This document shows, one piece after another, positions 54,546 to 64,000 of a DNA stretch of 64,000 nucleotides. The notes beneath the pieces are model-generated. The model did not search any database. It saw nothing but the letters and a program-made list of their open reading frames with translations, and had not been told where the DNA came from. This DNA comes from Dama dama (taxonomy: Eukaryota; Chordata; Mammalia; Artiodactyla; Cervidae), in the NCBI RefSeq assembly GCF_033118175.1, contig NC_083699.1, positions 48,829,001-48,893,000 of the forward strand, in the 5' to 3' direction. Position 1 is the first letter of the stretch; each line of letters starts with the position of its first letter. The translations under genes were made by a program, and so were the position numbers.

Positions 54546-54850
54546 CTTATTATAGGAAATTGTAAGTACTGTTTAAATTAATAGTTACATCCCTGCAGAT
54601 GATAGGAATAATATTTGTGAAAAATTATCACTATACACCAAACTGCTTTGTGACCAAAGGGAAAATAACAGTAATCACTACCTCAGACAACATGACCCCA
54701 TAGGAACCTTATCAAAGTTGGGTACATGTGGTAGACAGTATAATACACTAGAAATGAATATGGACATGAGTGATAAAAGTGAGGAAAACACACATCTTCT
54801 CTCCAAAAGTGGCTCCAAAGGAATTGTAACTAAAAGTCAGGAAATTAAGA

Positions 54851-55730
54851 GAGTCCCGGGCCCTCGGAGAATCCGGGTAGCCCCGGCGGGAGCCGTGTCC
54901 GGAGCCTGCGCACTGCTCTCATTTTCGGTGGCTTCAACTCCCTGATCGGCGCCGCCTTCTACCCCATCTACTTCCGGTCCTTAATGCGGCTGGAGGAGTG
55001 CAAGAAGGAACAAGCCATTAATCGAGCTGGTATTGTTCAAGAAGACGTGCAGCCACCAGGGTTGAAAGTGTGGTCGGATCCATTTGGCCGGAAATGAGAA
55101 GATTAACACCACTTCTAATTATGCAAGTAGACAGAGACTTCATGCTTTCAGTTCTGCAGAAAGTGCAATAAGTCACCTCGCTAGAGAGCAGTGGCTGGAG
55201 CAGAAAACTCTAGAAGGCCATAAAGAGTCCTGTGCATGAGGATTACGTCCCTTCTTAAAAGAACCCTGGAACAAATCATGCTATTAGGAGGGTTTTCATG
55301 ATTTGGTTTCCTTTCTAAAAATGAAGCTGTCTCACTCAGCTGGGCTTGAAGGCTATCTACATATTATTCAGTCTCTACCTCTTAGCCAGCCGTGCTGTGA
55401 TATGAATACAAGCAACCAGTAGACTGGGAAAGATCCTAGACTGTTCCATCCTCCAAATAGGAAATTTCAGGGGAAAACTACCATATTGAGCAGCCTCATA
55501 GGGCTCTTTGAAAATGTTAAAGTTGATAAAACTCTTTGAGGACAAGGTACATTGTACTCTTTAGGAATAAATAGTTCAACTTAACTATCTCATTAGGAAG
55601 GTTTCTGCATGTTGAGAAAGAAATTTGAAGCAAACTAAATGGGTCTGCATGCTTATTAGAAATCATTGTTGAATTGACTGAAGTGAAAATGTATATATTA
55701 AAATGATTTCTCTTACTTCAAAAAAAAAAG
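54851..55730 (+). pseudogene. SMIM20: Processed pseudogene (retrocopy) of SMIM20 / MITRAC7
   Basis: SMIM20 is a 67-residue single-pass inner-mitochondrial-membrane protein of the MITRAC complex for COX1 assembly, and is the reported precursor of the peptide phoenixin. Homology runs from the start-codon position 54895 to TGA 55095-55097, 203 nt against an expected 204. The ATG is GTG, and one base is missing shortly after it (near 54898-54908). From 54909 the frame is open to the stop: GAAFYPIYFR, then KKEQAINRAGIVQEDV and KVWSDPFGRK. A GC-rich 5' UTR precedes it. A 3' UTR of about 620 nt ends with ATTAAA (55697-55702) and an A-run from 55720. It has no introns. GAAATTAAGAGAG (54841) and GAAAATTAAAGAAG (55734) may be decayed TSDs. 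Compared with the human protein as I recall it, changes include FIS to FNS, RPL to RSL and EEY to EEC. Confidence 0.9.
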
Positions 55731-56255
55731 AAAGAAAATTAAAGAAGTATCAGGAATTAGGCTATCAGCAAAATATGGCTACAGCATACTGACATGAAAC
55801 GGCAGTGTCCACATCTGCCCCTCCCCACTTACTATAGATAGTGTCATAAGTGATGGTTTCCAGTCACCACAGTACACTGCCTGCTCGTTAGAAACTTGGC
55901 TTAGTGTGCAAATTCTGCGCTCCTGTATGTGACAAGATGAAGAAAGGAGAAGTAGTTTGAGTCAATAGCTAATTCAGAGTATGTATAATAAAAATGTAAA
56001 AATAATTCCTTCTTTCTTCTAATATATAAGAAGCAGAGAAAAAGGTGGGGCACAGGTCAAAAGGATTGAGAGTGGGGTGCAGCGTATACATAACCAGGGA
56101 GCGGCTGACATGGGAAGGGAGGTAAATTCTAGCACATTCGTTTCTGATTACATTCCCATGCTGGTATTTAAATAATTTGGCAATGACCTACCATTTAGAA
56201 CTGCGTACATTTTACCTATCCCCACCCCACCCCACCACCCTGCCCGCAAGGTGAA

Positions 56256-56437
56256 AGTGAAAGTTGCTCAGTCGTGTCTGACTCTTTGCAACCCCATGGA
56301 CATGGGATTCTCCAGGCCAGAATACTGGAGTGAGTTGCCTTTCCCTTCTCCAGGGTATCTTCCCAACCCAGGGATCGAACCCAGGTCTCCTGCATGGTAG
56401 GCGGATTCTTTACCAACTGAGCCACAAGGGAAGCCCA
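56256..56437 (-). mobile_element. Bov-tA SINE with decayed TSD
   Basis: GTTGCTCAGTCGTGTCTGAC to GAGCCACAAGGGAAGC. CCCGCAAGGTGAA (56243) and CCCACAAGTTGAA (56438) differ at two bases. Confidence 0.85.
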
Positions 56438-57103
56438 CCCACAAGTTGAACATAACTATGTTTTGTTTGTTCAAAGGGAAAAGCTATCAAAAGTACAGAA
56501 AGGTAGCCAGCAGTGCATCAAGGCTCCAAAATGACAGATTCTTATCAGGAGAAGCAAGTCTGGGGCCAGAAACTCAGGGCCACCACCAAGCCAAGGGGCA
56601 GCATGGGAGCCCCCTGAAAGATGGTGTGGGTCCGCGTGGACGTTGGCACCTTTCATTGCCTGTTCTGGCTCTCCTGCCCTTCCTTTTCCTGCCCTTGAGC
56701 TTCCAGTTTGGAGTGGGTGGGGCCAGTTAGTGATTTGGGAATTGCTCCAAAGGACAGAATTATTGTGAGAACAGATTAATACTGTGCAGTGAAGCACCTG
56801 ATGCTCAGAGAGGCCAGATGAAGGGCAGATTCTTTCTGAAGGCATCAAGTGAATAATTCTTCCCAGAGTTGCTAAATTTTAAGAGAATGGTTGAGCAGTG
56901 TGTTTTCCGGTTAAAGGTGGTGATAAGAGCCAAGGCACTCATTCCCTCAAAATCAATCCCTGATCTTTCCTACTGACTGCAATAAATGTGAGAAAGAAAT
57001 TTTCAGTGGTGATATTTATGAATTGTTAATTAGCATAGTTGACTTTTGTTGACCTCATTAGTGGGAGTCAAAATTTGAAGGAAAATGAAAGTTAAAATTT
57101 ATG

Positions 57104-57215
57104 GGATTCTGATTCATGGAATTTCAGGTGGGGCCTGGGGAAAAAAATCTGCATTTTCTAAAAATGTCCCAGGAGATTCTGATGAGCAACCAAGTTGAAA
57201 ACACTTCATTCTAAG
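57104..57215. mobile_element. MER5-like relic
   Basis: GGTGGGGCCTGGGG, ATCTGCATTTTCT and GGAGATTCTGATGAGCAACC. Confidence 0.5.
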
Positions 57216-57538
57216 GATAGAGGCAAATGGTAACCACCACAGTGGAGTTTAGTTATAAATGACACATTCCATACCCTTCTTTGCCTTCCAGATATGGTCA
57301 ATAAAAATGCAGCCTATAAAAGTTGAAGCCCTTCCAAATATGGTCATGGATGTGGTGAAGAGTTCACTTTAGGACATGTGGAGCTTGGTATGATGAGAAC
57401 AACCAGGTCGAGGTGGCCAGGAGGGAGTTAGATATACAGGTCAGAAGCTCCAGAGGAGTCTTGGCTGAACATGGGTTTGGGAGACGTTAGCAGATAGATG
57501 GAATGAACACTGCGGGGAGCAGCCTGAATGAAAAGAAA

Positions 57539-57562
57539 CCCCCCCCCCCCCCAAAAAAAAAA
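57539..57562. repeat. C14 followed by A10
   Basis: Adjacent homopolymers with no recognised element around them. Confidence 0.85.
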
Positions 57563-57986
57563 GAAGAGAGACCCAAGCATGAAACCGTATGTGTGGATAT
57601 GGGCATGACCATTTAACTAATCTTTCTTCCTTCTACTTTGGTTTTGGTAAAAACTCAACTCTATTTCTGTGCTAATCTGTGTTCCTGTTTAGACTCTTGA
57701 GTGCCCAGTTCTTTCAGCCATCACTCATGTGCTTTCCAGGCTCCGACCCACCTGAGCTAGTATTACTTGTCAATCTCTGATTTGAAGTATCCTTCTCAAA
57801 ACTTAGGACCCAGAGATAAGTATGACCCTCCAGAGGTTCACCCAGTGTAAGCAGGATGCAGGAATGTTACTCCTGGCTAGTATTGAGGCACCACTCGTTA
57901 CCTGTCAGCAAACTGAGGATCACCACTGTGAGCCGGGTCTCTGTTTCCCTTACACCACTAAAGATGCTCGGGAACCAGAAAGAAGA

Positions 57987-58180
57987 CAGAGTTAGTCGCT
58001 CAGTCCTGTCCAACTCTTTGTGACCCCATGGACTGTAGCCCACCAGCATCCTATGTCCATGGAATTCTCCAGGCAGGAATACTGGAGTAGGTAGCCATTG
58101 CCTTCTCCAGGGGATCTTCCCGACCCAGGGATCAAACCCAGGTCTCCTGTATTGCAGGCCGATTCTTTAACCACCAAAAC
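57987..58180 (-). mobile_element. Bov-tA SINE
   Basis: GTTAGTCGCTCAGTCCTGTC to CGATTCTTTAACCACC. Confidence 0.88.
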
Positions 58181-58225
58181 TATGTTGTATCACATAATTC
58201 TACTTTTTTTGATTCTCTATATTCA

Positions 58226-58274
58226 TGTATATATATACACACACACATACACACACACACACACATATATATAT
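58226..58274. repeat. (TA)n/(CA)n microsatellite
   Basis: Compound ATATAT, CACACA, ATATAT run. Confidence 0.9.
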
Positions 58275-58403
58275 GTGCTAAGTCACTTCAGTTGTGTCTG
58301 ACTCTGTGCGACCCCATGGACTATAGCCCGCCAGGCTCTTCCGTCCGTGGGGATTCTCCAGGCAAGAATACTGGAGTGGGTTGCCATGCCCTCCTCCAGG
58401 GGA
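58275..58403 (-). mobile_element. Truncated Bov-A/Bov-tA body
   Basis: GTGCTAAGTCACTTCAGTTG to GCCATGCCCTCCTCCAGGGG. The tRNA-derived head is missing and the element lies between two TA-rich runs. Confidence 0.82.
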
Positions 58404-59339
58404 GATATATATATATATATAAAGGTTTCAAATTTCTTTATGTATTTTTAGGTATAGACCCATGCATACCCACAGTTAAAGGATTGGCTTCTCTTAGGAC
58501 TTACTAGCATATCAGAAATGTTGGTCAGGCCTGATAGAAGCACCAGTGTTCCCCGTGCTGCTGTGTTGGTCAGATGGGAATGATCGAAGAACACTGGCCC
58601 TACTGCAGCCCTGAAACCGTGGGTAACCATTAGTCAAAATTTCATGTCACCTACCTTCACTAGTCAAGGTTATCTACAAAAGGCTTGCATGTCCTCCATG
58701 CAGCATGTAGCCTAAACAGTAAGTTGTTTGCCCAGTTATTTTCCAGAAACTTGGAGTCTGCTGCATCTTGGAGGTAAGCTGGTTGAGATTGGACAGGACC
58801 ACCAACCCCTCACACTGGGCCTGCACGAGTGTCTGCCCAGTGACCTCTGATGTCAGAGGGCTCACAGCCGCCCTCAGGTGGTGCCTGATGCCTCCATTTT
58901 CCAACGTGCTGATGCCCGTAGCCTAGTGACACCTGTGCAGAACATCCATCACCTCACCTTTCCCCATGTTCCCTGTGCCTCAGGCTACCTTGCATCTTTA
59001 TCTCTTAAGTGCCCTGAGCCCCTTGTCTGTGGGGAGGTACATGTGAGGTTTGCTTACCCCTGGCTGCCCTGTGAACAAGCCCCCTCTGTGCTGTAACCCT
59101 CAGCACCTAAGTGTTTTGGCTGCTGCATGGGGAGCAAAATGAACCTGGTACCTGGTCTGGCAACAGCCCCTGAGAGGTCTAGTTCCCAGTCTGGCTCAGC
59201 AGAGACTCGGGGAGTCCCACTTCTGCTTCTTCCACTGGTCGGCAGCCCTGGTAAAGTCAATGGAGGGGATGATACTCTCTAATTAAGAACTTGACTGACC
59301 TTTGAAACAGACCCAGGTCTTCCAATGATAGGATCCCAG

Positions 59340-59460
59340 AATCTTCAGCAAGCAATGAGCTTAGAGATGATTCCCCGTCAGTTTAGAAATGAGGAAACGT
59401 GACCAGAGAGAACAAGTGACTCGCTCCCAGTCACACAGCAGATGCTCGACTTCCGGACAG
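59340..59460 (-). mobile_element. MIR relic
   Basis: AGAAATGAGGAAACGTGACC and CCCAGTCACACAGCAGATG. Confidence 0.6.
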
Positions 59461-60599
59461 GGTTCCTCCCTTCCTGTATTTGCTCTGTCTCCTGAGCTAG
59501 TGGGCCTGGGTGTCTTGCCCAGATCTCTCTGGCTATCATGTCTCACCACTTGCTTGTAGCCAGGGACAGGGACTGGAAAGGGGATAAGGCGAGCCCTCAC
59601 ACCAGGTCAGGGGGCACACGGAGAGCAGTTTGTGGGGAGAACACGGGAAAACAATTGGCTGAATGAGTGTGTGGGATCAACACTGCCTTTCAACCATGCA
59701 GAGACTTCGGACGGTTACTGTTGCAAACAGCTCTCCAGTCCCTTCCTTAACCTGAGCCTGTGTATGTGACACCCTGGCGGGGTGGGCAGGACGCCAGTGA
59801 TAGCTGTGTTTAACAGGTGGCCTGAGCCCCAGAGCACGATGGGCGATCTGGGTTACACAGCTGGGGGGAACAGGCCTGGAAGCCGTGGCTCCCAGTTTGC
59901 CTGGCCCAGCCTGCAGGGAGGCCTCTAAGGCTCTTCAGGGGTCCCCCTGGAGGGGAATGGGTTCCTTTGGTGGTCGGCAGAGCTGCAGGAGTCCTGTGAC
60001 CGTCCCGCTTGTGGTGAGCTCGCCAAACCTGCCTGACACCTGAGCTCCAGTGGCTCCTTTTCAGGCCCAGCTCATGTTCCTCTTTGGGGGACATGGCTCT
60101 GCTTGGAAGTAACTGAAGACCCCCTGTCTTCTGTTAGAGGTGGAAACTGAACCATAGCTTCTGGTGGGGCCTGGGTAGTCATGGCAGAGCGTCTGCCTGG
60201 AAGCAGGCTGGCTGAGAGCTGGCGTGACCGCAAGGATTGCCCTCTGCAACTCCCCAAGCTCATTTGCTTTCGTTTGCCTCAGGACCCGGGGACCTGGTGC
60301 CTCTCCTGCGTGAGGCATGCTCGGCTCCCAGCCCATCTTCCCTATCTAGAGAACCATCCTCACAAACTCATCTTAGCCACAACCTCCGCTGGGTGATCTT
60401 CTCTGTGCCCCAATTCAAAGAGCCTTCGGCTCCCCAGGCTCCCTGTTCTTAAACTTTAGCATCAAATGCTGAAATTGCTGGTTTCTCCGTGGGGGCGGGG
60501 AGGGTTAGGGAGTGGGGGTCAAGCCTGCATTTGAAAAGGACATGTTTGCTTCAGCTACAGGGATCAATGTACTCTGCAGTGTTTCTATTAAATTTCTGA

Positions 60600-61210
60600 A
60601 TTGTGAAGTTCAACCCTTTATCCTTACAGATTTTTTTTGGTTGCTTGATCAACTACTGAGAGAGGTGTATTAAATCTCCTACTTCAATGCTGAGCTTGTC
60701 AGTTTCTCCTCAGTTTTGTCAGTTGATGCCATATACAGTTTGATGCTCTCTCATTAGATGCAGGAAGGGTTTTAATTTTTATCTTTATTGAAACTTTTTA
60801 TCAGTATATTATGCCTCTATTTCTATTTATACTGTGGTCCTCCCTCCACTCCAAGTTACATGATGAGATTTTTCCCTTTAATTTTCAAGGACTACATATG
60901 GATAAACCATGATTTAATTAACTAGTCCTCTATTATTGAACATTGATTGTATCTAATTTTTCACTTTTATAAATCTCACTGGAATGGAATTTTTGTATAC
61001 AACTCTCTCTTCTTATTTCTTCTGCACAGAGTCCTAGTCATGGAATTATGAGGTCAGGGCGTATGAACGTTTTAAAGGCTTGTCATATCTGTTGCTCCTT
61101 CATGGCTATTGATCACATTAGAATTTTGAGTGTGGAGTCACCCAGTTGGCTCTGGTTGAGCTATGTGTTCTTAAAATCTCTCGGTGTTTTTGGCTTGGTC
61201 TTTTTTGTCA
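60600..61210 (-). mobile_element. Old L1 fragment, minus orientation
   Basis: GAGGTGTATTAAATCTCC, TTTGATGCTCTCTCATTAGA and GGCTTGTCATATCTGTTGC resemble inverted L1 ORF2 and downstream sequence. The copy is highly diverged. Confidence 0.45.
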
Positions 61211-61701
61211 ACCAGGCATCCCCCACATTTATGCACTTGGTGGACAATAAATGTAATTAAGAGCTTTATGCCTGTTACATCTCGCCTGTTTTGGCCCAGC
61301 CTGCCGATGCCTCAGCCTCTGATTCAGTCACCGATGTGGGGCCATGCCTTCTGTAACTTTGTTTGGGTCAAGATGGTAATGAGAAGAGGACCCCACAGGG
61401 ATATCGAATTCTTAAGACTAATTAATAGTTTATTACACATAAATAAACATAAATTACATAAACATTACACATTTAAATAATAAACATTACACATAAATAT
61501 GCACCAGGCATTTTATATATGTTAACTCTTTGAATCATCACAAAATCCCCCAAAAGCCACTTTAAGAGGTAGAAAATGAAATTCAGAGAGGGAGACTCTC
61601 AACTAGTCACCCTGCTCCGAGTGAGCCGAGCCACGATTCCAGCCCTGGGCTTGGGCTCCAGCCTGCGACCCAAATGGCCAGCCCTGCTCTACAGAAATCC
61701 A

Positions 61702-61715
61702 CCAGCAGGTGGCAG
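61702..61715 (+). promoter_or_regulatory. CTCF-like core motif
   Basis: CCAGCAGGTGGCAG fits the CTCF core CCASYAGRKGGCRS at every position. It lies in intergenic DNA with no recognised repeat over it. Binding is inferred. Confidence 0.4.
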
Positions 61716-62256
61716 TAGTGCTAACGGGTCCAGGAAGTACCCAGGAAGAGCTCAGAAATAGCCACAAACCTGCACTTTCTTCATATAAAGTAGCATTGAC
61801 TCTTATTGACGTGCCTAAAACTAGATTGTTCAATAAAATAAACATTAACCCAGCAGGCACATTCCTCAGGGTAAAAAGATAATAAAGTAAACAGACCTTT
61901 GAACGTGGCCCTCTCTAGCCTAGATTTCATCACTGTGATTCCTCAGGGGGAATCTCTGCTTTGAACTCACCTGCACTTGGATGATCCTTCCCGACTTTCC
62001 ACCCACACTTTGCTGCTCCTGCCCCTGCCTTTCCACCCCTGGCAGAAATCAAGGCTGTGGAGCCATATCCTCAGCCAGGAGATCCTGTCAGAGCCTGGGG
62101 CAAGGGTTTTAGAGAGGGGAACTTGGTGGCCTGTGGAAACCCTTGGGGACTGGGGTAGTCCTATTTTTGGAAAGAATCTTAGACTCATGGCCCAACCACT
62201 CGTCCTTCAACCTGTCCAACTTGTATGGGAGAATGTGCCTCTTTCTGATCTGCTGC

Positions 62257-62528
62257 TGCTGCTGCTAAGTTGCTTCAGTCATGTCCGACTCTATGTGACC
62301 CCATAGACGGCAGCCCACCAGGCTCCCCCATCCCTGAGATTCTCCAGGCAAGAACACTGGAGTGAGTTGCCATTTCCTTCTCCAATGCATGAAAGTGAAA
62401 AGTGAAAGTGAAGTCGCTCAGTCGTGTCCGACTCTTCGCAACCCCGTGGACTGCGGCCTACCAGGCTCCTCCGTCCATGGCATTTTCCAGGCAAGAGTAC
62501 TGGAGTGGGGCGCCATTGCCTTCTCCCT
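62257..62528 (-). mobile_element. Bov-A2 SINE
   Basis: CTGCTGCTGCTGCTAAGTTG, then two Bov-A units (CATGTCCGACTCTATG and TCGTGTCCGACTCTTCGC). It is a better-preserved relative of the copy at 3914. Confidence 0.92.
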
Positions 62529-63069
62529 TTCTGATCTAGGAGCCCACAAACCCCTCTCATTTCTTCAATCTCCCACTCACAGTTTGAGATTTTTCTGCCT
62601 TCTTTAAAAAAAAGAAACAAAAATGTTTTATTCTTTCGTTTTGGAGTTCCTGAACAAGCACGAGGGCTTTCCTTGCTGCTTTCCCCCCTTGCCCAGCGGC
62701 ATCTCTTTCACACCCTTTGTACAAGCACACGTTTGTATTGTCTAACTGCGTCTATCCTTCAACAGAAATAGAACAGCAAAAGGATTTTTTTAACGTTTCA
62801 CCACATGTGGCTTCTGCCTTAAATGGTCCAGGGTTGAACTCCAAGCCTCCCCCAGCCGTGTCCCTTGCTGCAGTCTGACTGCTCCCAGTGCCCAGTCCTC
62901 ATGCTTGGGGGAGGGTCTCTCGCAGGCAGACAAATTCCTGACTGTTAGGGACCGCAGGGTGGGGCTGGTGCTGGAGAAGCAGCCGTAGGTGGCACTGTAA
63001 GCTCCACCCTTTACAAAGTCTGTGATTTTTAGGGTGCGTCCCTAGTTTTTGAGGCTTGGCTTCCTCAGT

Positions 63070-63200
63070 GCAAAGTGGGCACAAGCATAGCATCTACTCT
63101 GCAGAAATGTTGTGTTAGGGACAATAATGCATGTAAAGTGCCTAGCATAGTGCCTGGCACACTGGGCTAAGTGCTTGGTTATGCTGGCTATTGTTCAGTT
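63070..63200 (+). mobile_element. MIR relic
   Basis: AAGTGCCTAGCATAGTGCCT then GGCACACTGGGCTAAGTGC. Confidence 0.65.
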
Positions 63201-63277
63201 AAGTAAAGGATGGAGATAGCTCGTGGGATCATGGACCAATACTGCTGATGTGCCTGGAGAGATCAGGCTACACTGTG

Positions 63278-63613
63278 GTCTGAGTGCTCGTTTCCCCCCA
63301 GATTGATATGTTGAAATCCTTATGCCCAGCCTGATGGTGTCGGGAGGCCAGCTGTGTGGTTCAGAGGGTGGAGCCCCCCCGGAACGGAATTAGTGCTCTT
63401 ACAAGAGAGACCTCATGGAGCTCTCTCGTCCCGTCTGCCATATGAGGGTCCAGAGAGAAGTTGGCACCCAGAAGAGGGCTCTCGCCACAAGCTGATTCAG
63501 CCAGCATTCGACCTTGGACTTTCTAATCTCCAGAACCGTGAGAAATTTCTGGTGCTTATCAGCCACACCATATGTGGTGTGATGTCAGGGCAGTCCGAAA
63601 GGACTAAGGCAGG
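63278..63613 (+). mobile_element. MLT1-like (ERVL-MaLR) solitary LTR
   Basis: GATATGTTGAAATCCTTATG, CTCTTACAAGAGAGACC, CTCCAGAACCGTGAGAAATT and GGCAGTCCGAAAGGACTAAG follow a MaLR LTR from start to end. No internal retroviral sequence follows. Confidence 0.6.
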
Positions 63614-63984
63614 GTAGTTCTCTCAAATAACCAGAAGTCTTGCTTCACCAACTTGGATGAAAATAAGAAACTATTTTTTAAGGTCCAAATAAGCAATTCC
63701 AAGCTCCCAACATACAACTTGTTAAAAATATCTCCCGTTATTTGTCAGTTACACTTCAGTAGAACTTTAAAAAAATGTGTCCTGTCAATAATGAATCTAG
63801 AAACCCTTAGTGGTTCTCGGTCGTGGTCATTTCATGTCTGAGAAGATACAAGAGGCCAGAAGGACCATTCACCATGCGGCCTGTCACCTAGAAACAGCGG
63901 TTTCTCAGGGCTGTCTCTGCAGCTTGTGGTCAGCTGGGGCTGGCCTGGGCTCCCATGGCAATGAAATAAAGCTCTTTGAACTTT

Positions 63985-64000
63985 GGGCTTCCCAGGTGGC
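63985..64000 (+). mobile_element. Start of a Bov-tA SINE cut by the window edge
   Basis: GGGCTTCCCAGGTGGC is the tRNA-derived head. Confidence 0.75.

Larger units (their letters stand above)
49006..64000. other. Intergenic region downstream of SNX4
   Basis: No further protein-coding gene is recognised. It holds SINEs, an L1 ORF2 relic (50750-51660), the SMIM20 retrocopy, a Bov-A2, MIR and MLT1 relics and a CTCF-like motif. From 51660-52440, 52600-54240, 55740-56240, 56450-57100, 57220-57980 and 58410-60600 I see unassigned sequence. The stretch 58410-60600 is GC-richer and free of recognised young repeats. In human, ZNF148 is the next gene; it is not seen here. Confidence 0.75.

Noticed and set aside
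54718..54945. 75-codon frame overlapping the SMIM20 region
   Set aside because: It is in a different frame from the SMIM20 homology and starts in unrelated upstream DNA.
58500..59165. GC-richer segment ending GGTACCTGGTCTGGCAACA as a possible LTR
   Set aside because: I could find no matching start, no target duplication and no known family; left unassigned.
62975..63000. CAGCCGTAGGTGGCACTG as a second CTCF site
   Set aside because: The left half of the motif mismatches at several positions.

Overview
The window is nuclear DNA of a ruminant, almost certainly a bovid (cattle, buffalo, sheep, goat or a relative). It carries many Bov-tA, Bov-A2 and CHR-type tRNA-derived SINEs, BovB (RTE) LINE copies ending in the GAACTGAACTGA tail, and bovine-type L1 3' ends. 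Older mammalian layers (L1, L2, MIR, MER5-like, MLT1) lie beneath. Composition is AT-rich and intron-like. Nothing prokaryotic, viral or plasmid-like is present.

One multi-exon gene is present: SNX4 (sorting nexin 4) on the + strand. The window starts inside intron 1. Exons 2-14 lie between 10922 and 47910, every boundary is GT/AG, and the reading frame joins without a break to give 403 codons plus a stop. The missing start codon and about 47 residues must be in exon 1, upstream of the window. That matches the roughly 450-residue mammalian protein. Exons 2-5 encode the PX (PI3P-binding) domain and exons 6-14 the BAR (membrane-curvature/dimerisation) domain. A 3' UTR of about 1.1 kb ends near an AATAAA at 48979.

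Layout: 1-10921 is intron 1, rich in nested retroposons. 10922-47910 is SNX4 exons 2-14 with repeat-filled introns. 47911 to about 49005 is the 3' UTR. About 49005-64000 is intergenic, holding an L1 ORF2 relic, a SMIM20 processed pseudogene (54851-55730), several SINEs, a GC-richer stretch without recognisable repeats (58400-60450), a CTCF-like motif at 61702, and an MLT1-like LTR at 63278. In human the gene downstream of SNX4 is ZNF148; it is not reached here.

The most notable structures are retroposition events. In intron 1, a BovB lies inside an old L1 and is itself split by a Bov-A2 SINE and by a retrocopy of a cellular mRNA 3' UTR, each with a target-site duplication (TSD). The SMIM20 retrocopy lost its start codon but keeps the phoenixin peptide region and its amidation site. 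There are also very short L1 insertions with perfect TSDs, and three intronic perfect hairpins. I see no evidence of a wholly new gene system. All assignments come from reading the sequence and from recalled family features; no database search was run.
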